Positions 29,270 to 38,529 of a DNA stretch of 64,000 nt are shown here, in pieces. The position numbers were made by a program, and so were the translations under genes. Position 1 is the first letter of the stretch. Each line of letters begins with the position of its first letter. The DNA is from CAWEFA01 sp963851385. Lineage in GTDB: Bacteria; Bacteroidota; Bacteroidia; Bacteroidales; DTGW01. Under the pieces are notes generated by a model that was given only the letters and a program-made list of their open reading frames with translations, made no database searches and had not been told where the DNA came from. The stretch is taken from positions 287,194 through 351,193 of the forward strand of contig CAWKPE010000015.1 of NCBI GenBank assembly GCA_963851385.1, written 5' to 3'.

Positions 29270-32200
29270 GTTTTAGGTCTTGATTTAGGCACAAACTCAG
29301 TAGGCTGGGCTTTAGTAGATAAAGAAAATAATAAAATTCTTGGAATGGGTTCAAGAATTATCCCAATGGGAACAGATAAGCTTGACTATGAAAAAGGCGT
29401 GGGGATAACTAAAAATGCTGAAAGAAGGAGTGCCCGTACAATACGTAAGATGAATAAAAGATATAAATTAAGAAGAAACAAACTTCTATTTATATTAAAC
29501 GAATTAGAAATGTTACCTGATCAATTCCAGTTTAAAGATGGAATTCCTGATGCTAAAAAATTACAAGAATTAGAATTATTGCCTATCAAAAAAGGAACGT
29601 TGCAATTAGACGCATTACAGCATTATGAGCTAAAGGTAAAAGCTTTTTCAAATCAGATTGATTTAAAAGATTTTGGTAAAATTTTATACAAATTCAATCA
29701 ATTGCGTGGTTATGCGGGAGGTAATAATGATGAAGACAACCTTAAAAAGAAAACAGAATACAACGATGAAGAATCTGAAAAGAAAAGCTATGAAGTTATA
29801 ACGCAAAAAGTATTAATAAAAGAAGTTGAAAAATCCGACAGGACATATAAAGCTAAGGGAGGTATCAATAAAGGACAAGACTTGCCATATTATAATGTTA
29901 TAATTCTGTTAGATGAAGAAGAAAAAGAAGGTACAACTACTTTGCAAAACTTAGAGGTAGGTAAGGAAGAAGAGCTTGAAATAAGGATTAAAAAAACAAA
30001 AAAAGGAGAAAATATTGTTTTTGCCCTTCCACAAAAGACCAATTGGAGAAAGCAAATGGAAACTACTGAAGAAGTCCTGAAATCAAATAAGATATTTATC
30101 TCACAGTTACTTCTTAAGGATATTACAGAAAATTTAAAAGAAAGAAAGTTCGTAAAAGTCAGAAATCGTGTAATTCTTAGAAAAAGATACCAAGAGGAGT
30201 TTGATGCAATATGGAATACACAGGCGAATTATTATGCAATTCTAAATAATTGCCCTAAAGAGAGGTTAGAAAAAATTGCAAGCTATTTATATCCTGGCTC
30301 TAAAGATAGTCAGGCAAAATTAAGAAAGGATGCTATTAATGGTGGCTTATATCATATTATACGAAATCAGGTTATTTATTATCAAAGACCATTAAAACCG
30401 CAAACAGAACTCATAAGTCATTGCCAATTCGAAAAAGAGGAGCAAGTTTTGCCAATCACTCATCCTTTATTTCAGCAATTCAGATGCTGGGATCAAATCA
30501 ACAGAATGTATATTACCTCCAAAGCTGAAATATATAACGAAAAAAAAAGGAAAAATATTTACAAATATCATGACAGGTATCTAACCATAGAACAGAAAAA
30601 TGAAATCTACACAAAATTGCAAAATCAAAAGCAAGTTGGGTTTGCTGATGTGTGTAAAATTGTTGGTTTAAAAAATGATAAGACTGAATACCTCAATGGA
30701 TTAAATTCTAAAGTAAAATTAAAAGGTTGCGATACCTTAATAACTATAAAAAAAGTATTAGGTGAATATTATGAAAGTTTACTTAATAAAGAAAATAATA
30801 TTATTGAAAAAATCTGGGATGCAATATTTCACAAAACAGGTAATGAATATGATGAGAAAAGTGAAAAAGTTTCAGCATTAATTAATATTTTAAAAAGTTA
30901 CGTTAATGAAACTATTGCAATAGATATAGCTTTAACATTAGCGCAATCAATTACTTATCCAAGAAAATATTCGAGTTTATCAGCAAAAGCAATCCAAATC
31001 ATAATGCCTTTAATGGAGTGCAAACCAATTACAAATCAAGTAATAATTGAGAAATATGAAAAAGTTAAATATATAATTGAAACTGGTGAAATAAAAGATG
31101 ATGATAATATTGAGCTATATATGATTGATTATATCTTTCATAATCCAGATATTCTCAATAATGGTGGAATGATGTTTGCTTTTGCATCTTCATTAATTTA
31201 TGGTAAACATACCGAAGGAAATACCAAGCCAGACATTATGGATTATCATCAAATTCAATTCAATCCTAATAAAAATTTCAGGAATCCTGTAGTTGAACAA
31301 ATAGTAAATGAGGCCATGCAGGTTATAAAGGCTATCTGGAAGCAATATAAACTAAACCCATCTGAACTTGAGATAAAAGTTGAATTAGCCAGGGAATTAA
31401 AGAATAGTGCCATAGAAAGAGAAAAAATATACAAAGCACAAGTAAATAATCAAAAACAAAATACGTGGATCAAAAGTCGTTTGCAAGAACATAACATACC
31501 TATTACAGATGATAATATTCTTAAATTTAAACTATACGAACAACAAAGGTATATTTCACCATATTCTGGAGACCCATTACAAATTGAACTATTTAATGAA
31601 TATGAAATAGATCATATAATACCCAAATCACGATTGTTTGATGATTCCATTTCAAACAAGGTATTAGTAGAAGGATTTTTAAATAAAGAAAAAAGCAATA
31701 GAACTGCATGGGAATATATCACTCAGCAATCGACCAAATATAAAATATGCACTATAGAGTCATATTTAAAAAATGTAAACGAATACTTCTACGGGAAAAA
31801 GAAGAAAAATTTACTGCTTGAAAAAATCCCTACAGACATGATTACTCGTCAAATAAAAGAAACTCAATATATATCGGTTGCAGTAAAAAAAGAATTGGCA
31901 AGAATTGTGGGCAGTAGTAATGTTAAAACAACAACAGGCGAAATTACCAGTTTTCTAAGAAGTCGGTGGGGGCTGAAAAAGCTATTTATGGAACTAACAG
32001 AAGAACGTTTTAGACAAATGGAAACCTGGGATAACTCAAAGAAATGGGTAAAAAGATACTTCGATAAGGAAAAAGGTAAAAATATTTATGAAATTGAACA
32101 TTGGAGCAAAAGATATGATCATCGCCATCATTCTATTGATGCTTTAGTAGTAGCACTTACTGAACAATTTCATATTCAAAGACTCAACAACCTTAATAAA

Positions 32201-33457
32201 GAATTACAAGATTGGTTAACAGAACATAAAGATGAAATAAAATTAGAAGTTCGTGAAGGAGAAAGTATTATTGAAGCTTTTTTCAATTTAGAAGAAGAAA
32301 GAAGAATTAAAATACAGGAAAACATTGAAAGTTTCAGAAGATTCGATGCACCTTTTGACGATATAGTGAAGCAGGCAAGAGAAAAACTAGAAACAATGAT
32401 TGTTTCTCATAAACCCAAAGACAGTTTAATAATCCAATTCAATGAAAAAACACAAAAGAAAGAATTGAAAATACGTGGCGCTTTACACGAAGCTACACTT
32501 TATGGCAAACACAATGGGCAAGACACTAAATCTATTGGAATCTCAGACCTTACTATTAAAGATTTAGAAAAAATTGTCGACAAAAATATACTTAAGAAAG
32601 ATATTGAATTTCATCGCAAGAAATATGATTCAATGAAAGAAGCTTTTGACGGAGAAGGATTAAAAGCTTTCAATGATGAGAGGCTCGCAAATAAAAAACA
32701 ACCTGTTTATAAAGTGAAAGTGTATTATAATAAAGAGGTAAAAGAAAGTTCTCTACAACGACTTTATGATAATAATGATAAATTGAGCGTAAAGACAGGT
32801 GGCAATTATTTCTTTTTAGTTATGGAAAAAATCAATAAAAATGGAGATAAAGAAAGAGTTTTTGATATTGTTTCATTATTTGATGCTGCACAAATAGCCA
32901 AAACAGAATGGAGAAATAAGAATGAAAATTTCAAACAAAAAATTTTTGAAGACTATTTGATTCAAAATAATGCAAATAAACTACTGTTCACATTACAACA
33001 AAATGAGTTGGTTTATTTACCTGAAAATATTGATGATCCCGTTTTAAATTTTACTAATAATGAGTTTATTAATTGGATAGCTGAAAAAGAAAACAAATTA
33101 AAACTTAATAAACGAATTTATAAGGTAGTAAAGTTTACTGGAAAAGATTGTTCTTTTATTCCTAATTCTTATTCCAATATTATTGAAATTACTAAGGATT
33201 TCAGCGAAGAAGAATGGGCTAATATAAAAAAGGAATATGGTGAGAAAAAAATACCTAACCATGTGAAAAACTATGCAGAATTTGGTTCAAATGGAAATTC
33301 CTCAAAATTTGTGGTAAATGATGATTATATAAAATCATTGGTTGACAAGAAATACAAATACAATCCAATAAAAATAATAGATACTTGTATTAAAATAAAA
33401 ACAGATTGGTTAGGTAACATTGTTGAAACTGATGGAAGAAAAGTATTTAAACAGTAA
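29261..33457 (+). CDS. cas9: CRISPR-associated endonuclease Cas9, type II-C
   Basis: RNA-guided DNA endonuclease, 1,398 aa, at the long end for II-C but usual in Bacteroidota. RuvC-I is LGLDLGTNSVGWAL with catalytic Asp8. The arginine-rich bridge helix is AERRSARTIRKMNKRYKLRR (about 54-73). RuvC-II is EIKVELARELKN. HNH is EYEIDHIIPKSRLFDDSISN with Asp784, His785 and Asn808. RuvC-III is DHRHHSIDALVVALT. The remaining ~400 residues are the wedge and PAM-interacting region. All catalytic residues are present, so it looks active. The ATG at 29261 lies opposite the tracrRNA promoter. It is followed by a REP hairpin, RAYT, cas1 and cas2; no csn2 or cas4 is present, which defines II-C. Confidence 0.97.
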   Translation: MKQVLGLDLGTNSVGWALVDKENNKILGMGSRIIPMGTDKLDYEKGVGITKNAERRSARTIRKMNKRYKLRRNKLLFILNELEMLPDQFQFKDGIPDAKKLQELELLPIKKGTLQLDALQHYELKVKAFSNQIDLKDFGKILYKFNQLRGYAGGNNDEDNLKKKTEYNDEESEKKSYEVITQKVLIKEVEKSDRTYKAKGGINKGQDLPYYNVIILLDEEEKEGTTTLQNLEVGKEEELEIRIKKTKKGENIVFALPQKTNWRKQMETTEEVLKSNKIFISQLLLKDITENLKERKFVKVRNRVILRKRYQEEFDAIWNTQANYYAILNNCPKERLEKIASYLYPGSKDSQAKLRKDAINGGLYHIIRNQVIYYQRPLKPQTELISHCQFEKEEQVLPITHPLFQQFRCWDQINRMYITSKAEIYNEKKRKNIYKYHDRYLTIEQKNEIYTKLQNQKQVGFADVCKIVGLKNDKTEYLNGLNSKVKLKGCDTLITIKKVLGEYYESLLNKENNIIEKIWDAIFHKTGNEYDEKSEKVSALINILKSYVNETIAIDIALTLAQSITYPRKYSSLSAKAIQIIMPLMECKPITNQVIIEKYEKVKYIIETGEIKDDDNIELYMIDYIFHNPDILNNGGMMFAFASSLIYGKHTEGNTKPDIMDYHQIQFNPNKNFRNPVVEQIVNEAMQVIKAIWKQYKLNPSELEIKVELARELKNSAIEREKIYKAQVNNQKQNTWIKSRLQEHNIPITDDNILKFKLYEQQRYISPYSGDPLQIELFNEYEIDHIIPKSRLFDDSISNKVLVEGFLNKEKSNRTAWEYITQQSTKYKICTIESYLKNVNEYFYGKKKKNLLLEKIPTDMITRQIKETQYISVAVKKELARIVGSSNVKTTTGEITSFLRSRWGLKKLFMELTEERFRQMETWDNSKKWVKRYFDKEKGKNIYEIEHWSKRYDHRHHSIDALVVALTEQFHIQRLNNLNKELQDWLTEHKDEIKLEVREGESIIEAFFNLEEERRIKIQENIESFRRFDAPFDDIVKQAREKLETMIVSHKPKDSLIIQFNEKTQKKELKIRGALHEATLYGKHNGQDTKSIGISDLTIKDLEKIVDKNILKKDIEFHRKKYDSMKEAFDGEGLKAFNDERLANKKQPVYKVKVYYNKEVKESSLQRLYDNNDKLSVKTGGNYFFLVMEKINKNGDKERVFDIVSLFDAAQIAKTEWRNKNENFKQKIFEDYLIQNNANKLLFTLQQNELVYLPENIDDPVLNFTNNEFINWIAEKENKLKLNKRIYKVVKFTGKDCSFIPNSYSNIIEITKDFSEEEWANIKKEYGEKKIPNHVKNYAEFGSNGNSSKFVVNDDYIKSLVDKKYKYNPIKIIDTCIKIKTDWLGNIVETDGRKVFKQ

Positions 33458-33482
33458 GCAAGTCCAAACGCGACTCTGCTTT

Positions 33483-33536
33483 ACTGTCGGGGTGACTGCG
33501 CACATGGCTGGCACTGATAGCAGTCACCCCGACAGT
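33483..33536. repeat. REP-like palindrome between cas9 and the RAYT gene
   Basis: ACTGTCGGGGTGACTGC (33483-33499) and its perfect 17-bp complement (33520-33536) enclose a 20-base loop containing ATGGCTGGCACTG. It is 26 bp after the cas9 stop. The same stem and GGC-rich loop core recur at 33841, 35262 and 35678. Confidence 0.85.
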
Positions 33537-33633
33537 TTACCTGATTTGGCTTCAAGTCACCCTTTCAATGATAATTCCGGAATTTTGTATTATTTATAAA
33601 CAAAAAAATTTAATCAGAAAAACAACAATTAAC

Positions 33634-34290
33634 ATGCAATTTGATAAGGGCCATATTTTTCACATATACAACCAGGGAAACAACCGGCAAAAGATTTTTT
33701 TTAAAAAAGAGAACTACATTTTCTTTCTTAAAAAGATACAAAACCATGTTTTGCCTTTTGCGGATATACTTGCATGGTGCTTGATGCCAAACCATTTTCA
33801 CCTGATGGTGTATGTCAATCATATTGAACTGCCACTCTCTACTGTCGGGGTGAGAACGCGATTGGCTGACGCGCAAAACAGTCACTCCGACAGTTTCCCA
33901 CGAAACACCCGAACTCTTAACGATTCTATCGGAATAATGCTTAGAACATATACTCGTGCCGTAAATAACCAGGAGAATCGCACAGGCGCTTTATTCAGAG
34001 AGGAAACCAAAGCCATTTGCCTTACCAGGATTACTAAAATTACTCCCGGTTGGTACACATCTTTAGGAATTACGAGTATCAACATAGGTTCACCGGAAAA
34101 ACAATATCCTGATATTTGTTTCAATTATATACTTAATAACCCTGTAAAAGACTGCCTAGTAAATAAACCAGATGAATGGGAATTTTCTTCTTATTTGGAT
34201 ATTATTGGATCGAGAGAGGGAAATATAATTAACAGGGAAAGGATTAAAGAGCTCGGACTAACTTATAGTTTGGAGACAACTAAAACTTAA
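33634..34290 (+). CDS. REP-associated tyrosine transposase (RAYT, Y1 family)
   Basis: Single-strand transposase related to IS200/IS605 TnpA, thought to disperse REP hairpins. The start at 33634 gives MQFDKGHIFHIYNQGNNRQK, the conserved RAYT opening. The HUH metal motif is MPNHFHLMVYV (about 50), and the tyrosine region is MLRTYTRAVNNQENRTGALF. The C-terminal FNYILNNPVKDCLV matches the family. A REP-like palindrome lies inside the coding region (residues about 70-87) and is translated in frame. It is inserted between cas9 and cas1 in the same direction, so it may be co-transcribed with cas1-cas2; it is not a known Cas component. Confidence 0.9.
   Translation: MQFDKGHIFHIYNQGNNRQKIFFKKENYIFFLKKIQNHVLPFADILAWCLMPNHFHLMVYVNHIELPLSTVGVRTRLADAQNSHSDSFPRNTRTLNDSIGIMLRTYTRAVNNQENRTGALFREETKAICLTRITKITPGWYTSLGITSINIGSPEKQYPDICFNYILNNPVKDCLVNKPDEWEFSSYLDIIGSREGNIINRERIKELGLTYSLETTKT
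33841..33894. repeat. REP-like palindrome inside the RAYT coding sequence
   Basis: ACTGTCGGGGTGA (33841-33853) pairs with TCACTCCGACAGT (33882-33894), one G-U. The loop includes TTGGCTGACGCGC, like the loops of the other copies. The reading frame passes through as TVGVRTRLADAQNSHSDS. Confidence 0.8.
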
Positions 34291-34343
34291 TTACTCCGGG
34301 TACAACTTGCATTCGCGACCGGACTATAATAAACTATGCTTCC

Positions 34344-35255
34344 ATGATAAAACGAACCCTTTATTTCGGAAACCCGGCCTATCTCAGATGCCGGAATGAG
34401 CAATTGGAAATTGAAATTCCGGGAGCAGAAGCATTACCATTAAAAGATCGTACAACAAGCATACCTGTTGAAGATATAGGAGGAGTAGTAGTAGATCATT
34501 CCCAGATAACCCTTACCCACCATCTTATACATAAATTGCTGGAAAATAATGTAGCTCTTATAACCTGTAATGATCAGCATTTGCCAACAGGATTAATGCT
34601 GAATCTTAATGGCAACACTATTCAGCAGGAAAGGTTTGAAGCACAAATTGCAGCTTCGGTTCCGCTAAAAAAGCAAATGTGGGCGCAAACAATTGAGTTA
34701 AAAATAAAAAATCAGGCGGCTATTTTAAAACAGCGAGGAATAAAACATGACAATATGCTTTATTGGGCTGAATCGGTAAAATCGGGGGATTCTGAAAATC
34801 ATGAATCACGTGCAGCAGCTTATTACTGGCAAAACCTGTTTGCTGATGAGCTTCTATTTACACGCGATCCAGAAGGCATACCGCCCAATAATCTTCTTAA
34901 TTACGGATATGCCATATTACGTGCCATAACAGCCCGTTCGCTGGTGGCTTCAGGTCTGCTGCCTACATTGGGTATTCATCATCACAACCGATACAATGCC
35001 TACTGTTTGGCCGATGACATCATGGAACCATACAGGCCTTATGTCGATCTGATGATACTTGGCATTATTGACAAAAACAAAGAAGTTAATGATCTGACAA
35101 AAGAAATTAAAGCGGAGTTGCTTTCGCTTCCTACAATTGATATTGTAATAAATGATCAAAGCAGTCCATTGATGATTGGTATGCAACAAACTACTGCGTC
35201 GGTAGCTAAATGCTTTACCGGTGAAACAAGAAAGATAATATATCCGGAAATTTGA
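34344..35255 (+). CDS. cas1: CRISPR adaptation integrase Cas1, type II
   Basis: Metal-dependent integrase that, with Cas2, inserts new spacers. The 303 aa show the N-terminal beta domain (RTLYFGNPAYLRCRNEQLEI, DIGGVVVDHSQITLTHHLI) and the helical catalytic domain with the Glu in NHESRAAAYYWQNLF, the His in GIHHHNRYNAYCLADD and the following acidic residues (DDIMEPYRPYVD). The length and motifs fit type II Cas1. It starts 53 bp after the RAYT gene; cas2 follows after a degenerate REP-like hairpin. Confidence 0.96.
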   Translation: MIKRTLYFGNPAYLRCRNEQLEIEIPGAEALPLKDRTTSIPVEDIGGVVVDHSQITLTHHLIHKLLENNVALITCNDQHLPTGLMLNLNGNTIQQERFEAQIAASVPLKKQMWAQTIELKIKNQAAILKQRGIKHDNMLYWAESVKSGDSENHESRAAAYYWQNLFADELLFTRDPEGIPPNNLLNYGYAILRAITARSLVASGLLPTLGIHHHNRYNAYCLADDIMEPYRPYVDLMILGIIDKNKEVNDLTKEIKAELLSLPTIDIVINDQSSPLMIGMQQTTASVAKCFTGETRKIIYPEI

Positions 35256-35261
35256 GCAGAG

Positions 35262-35666
<405 letters not shown>

Positions 35667-35677
35667 AATTAAGTATA

Positions 35678-35729
35678 AGTCACCCCGTGACTCCGCTATG
35701 GCAGGCGCACTGAAAGTCACGGGGTGACT
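35678..35729. repeat. REP-like palindrome between cas2 and the CRISPR array
   Basis: AGTCACCCCGTGACT (35678-35692) and its perfect 15-bp complement (35715-35729) enclose a loop with ATGGCAGGCGCACTG, the same loop core as in the copies near RAYT. Confidence 0.85.
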
Positions 35730-35756
35730 ATAGCTCAGCTGCACCCGGCCTAAATT

Positions 35757-35788
35757 AAAAAATGCCCCCGGTTAACCCGGAAGCATTT
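35757..35788 (-). terminator. Rho-independent terminator facing the CRISPR array (minus strand)
   Basis: On the minus strand AAATGC-TT-CCGG, loop GTTAA, CCGG-GG-GCATTT forms a 12-bp stem with two G-U pairs, followed directly by a T6 run (the A run at 35757-35762). It lies about 70 bp beyond the cas2-proximal end of the array and would stop crRNA transcripts before they enter cas2. Confidence 0.7.
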
Positions 35789-35859
35789 CCTCAAACACAA
35801 CTTTTTTATCCTGAATTAGGCCTTAATAAATTGACATACAACTCAAAAAGTAAAGGTCT

Positions 35860-38463
35860 GTTGTGTTTAATATGTCAAAGATACAATTTGAAAGCAAATC
35901 ACAACACCATCGCGGAATAAAAGAATTAGATCCTAGTTGTGTTTAATATGTCAAAGATACAATTTGAAAGCAAATCACAACCGTGGAACTTCAAGTAAAT
36001 GTCTAAGGATAGTTGTGTTTAATATGTCAAAGATACAATTTGAAAGCAAATCACAACAAACCAGAACCAGCACCAGAACGGCCGGCGTTGTGTTTAATAT
36101 GTCAAAGATACAATTTGAAAGCAAATCACAACCAGTTGTCTACTGCAGCGTTCCACGATGTGGTTGTGTTTAATATGTCAAAGATACAATTTGAAAGCAA
36201 ATCACAACCAGTTGTCTACTGCAGCGTTCCACGATGTGGTTGTGTTTAATATGTCAAAGATACAATTTGAAAGCAAATCACAACGGTGTAAGCCGGGAAC
36301 ATTTGTTTAGCTGAGTTGTGTTTAATATGTCAAAGATACAATTTGAAAGCAAATCACAACACAACCTAAGAATCATATAATTTAACTGAGGTTGTGTTTA
36401 ATATGTCAAAGATACAATTTGAAAGCAAATCACAACCAGTTGTCTACTGCAGCGTTCCACGATGTGGTTGTGTTTAATATGTCAAAGATACAATTTGAAA
36501 GCAAATCACAACCAGCATGTTACGATTCAGTTGATGCAATTTGTTGTGTTTAATATGTCAAAGATACAATTTGAAAGCAAATCACAACCCAGATTAAAGA
36601 GGGTACAAATGTATTTCGGTTGTGTTTAATATGTCAAAGATACAATTTGAAAGCAAATCACAACCGAAAGGAAGATATTTATTATAGCCTTTACGTTGTG
36701 TTTAATATGTCAAAGATACAATTTGAAAGCAAATCACAACCAATAACCTTACGTGCCATTATTGGTTCTAGTTGTGTTTAATATGTCAAAGATACAATTT
36801 GAAAGCAAATCACAACCACCATGCCAACGACCAAAATTAGACGCATGTTGTGTTTAATATGTCAAAGATACAATTTGAAAGCAAATCACAACTTGAGAAA
36901 TCATTAAGAATTTATACTAAAAGTTGTGTTTAATATGTCAAAGATACAATTTGAAAGCAAATCACAACCAATAAGGGCAAATTATATTTTCTTTTTCTGT
37001 TGTGTTTAATATGTCAAAGATACAATTTGAAAGCAAATCACAACTTTACTGTCCTTACTGGCTTTTTCAAATTGTTGTGTTTAATATGTCAAAGATACAA
37101 TTTGAAAGCAAATCACAACTGTTAACAAATTCTTATTAAATAAAATACCGTTGTGTTTAATATGTCAAAGATACAATTTGAAAGCAAATCACAACTATAG
37201 CATGTGTTAGGCACTGTAATTTATTGTTGTGTTTAATATGTCAAAGATACAATTTGAAAGCAAATCACAACAGAAGATCCAAATGACCTTGATATATATG
37301 GGTTGTGTTTAATATGTCAAAGATACAATTTGAAAGCAAATCACAACAACTTCAAGATAAACACTAAAATATTGTTTGTTGTGTTTAATATGTCAAAGAT
37401 ACAATTTGAAAGCAAATCACAACGTCAATAGTCTGACCTGTTTCGATATTTTTGTTGTGTTTAATATGTCAAAGATACAATTTGAAAGCAAATCACAACT
37501 GTGATAGATGCTGTTTGAGTACCAAATGAGTTGTGTTTAATATGTCAAAGATACAATTTGAAAGCAAATCACAACGAAAAAAGAAGATTAGAGTATCTAA
37601 ATCATGTTGTGTTTAATATGTCAAAGATACAATTTGAAAGCAAATCACAACCATATCGTTCTTTAATAATCTCATGCTCTTGTTGTGTTTAATATGTCAA
37701 AGATACAATTTGAAAGCAAATCACAACGTTATGTCTATTACGGCATTCAGTAAGGCAGTTGTGTTTAATATGTCAAAGATACAATTTGAAAGCAAATCAC
37801 AACCTGTCTGCTGAAAGTAATGTTGTATCTGCCGTTGTGTTTAATATGTCAAAGATACAATTTGAAAGCAAATCACAACTGCTAATTTGACCATAATTTT
37901 AAAATATTTGTTGTGTTTAATATGTCAAAGATACAATTTGAAAGCAAATCACAACCCGAACGTACTCCAAAAGACGAAGAAATACGTTGTGTTTAATATG
38001 TCAAAGATACAATTTGAAAGCAAATCACAACGTAATTGATACCGCTAAAGTAGCATTGTAAGTTGTGTTTAATATGTCAAAGATACAATTTGAAAGCAAA
38101 TCACAACATCTTTCAGCATCTTTAATTTTCATTTCAGGTTGTGTTTAATATGTCAAAGATACAATTTGAAAGCAAATCACAACGGAACAATAGGTTCCCA
38201 ACCTGGAGATACTGTTGTGTTTAATATGTCAAAGATACAATTTGAAAGCAAATCACAACAAGGGGTTTGGGGTTAAAAATAAAGGAGACGTTGTGTTTAA
38301 TATGTCAAAGATACAATTTGAAAGCAAATCACAACTCAGCATACACAAATATTTAAAATTACAAAGTTGTGTTTAATATGTCAAAGATACAATTTACTCA
38401 TATCTCTTTTCATTATAATTGTATTCGTGAGAACGCTTCACTTAGTTGAAAGCAAATCACAAC
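35860..38463 (-). CRISPR. Type II-C CRISPR array: 33 intact 46-bp repeats plus one interrupted repeat, 33 spacers
   Basis: Repeats start every 76 bp (75 where spacers are 29 nt). On the plus strand each begins GTTGTGTTTAATATGTCA and ends GAAAGCAAATCACAAC, with GTTGTG/CACAAC complementary ends. All 33 look identical. Spacers are 29-30 nt; numbers 4, 5 and 8 from the left (36133, 36209, 36437) are identical. The crRNA strand is minus: the anti-repeat of the tracrRNA equals the plus-strand repeat 3' half, and a minus-strand terminator lies past the left end. In crRNA sense each repeat carries TATCTTTG, a promoter-like box. The 34th copy at the right end is split by 52 bp. Only 66 bp separate the array from the minus-strand DUF4301 stop. 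Confidence 0.98.
38366..38463 (-). repeat. Terminal CRISPR repeat interrupted by 52 bp
   Basis: The first 30 bases of the repeat (38366-38395) and the last 16 (38448-38463) are perfect, but 52 bases (38396-38447) separate them. The insert is AT-rich with a GTGAGAACGCTTCAC inverted segment. In crRNA sense this is the most upstream repeat, where a leader and new spacers would be expected. Confidence 0.85.
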
Positions 38464-38529
38464 TAAAACATCATACAGCAAAATTTGTCTGATAACTAAG
38501 GAATTTGAAACTTTGAACATTAAACTATT

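Noticed and set aside
35937..36249. Short open frames repeating through the CRISPR array
   Set aside because: They arise from the 46-bp repeats read in different frames and have no start context or homology.
35860..38463. Type II-A or II-B classification
   Set aside because: No csn2 or cas4 is present; the cas9-cas1-cas2 set and opposite array polarity fit II-C.
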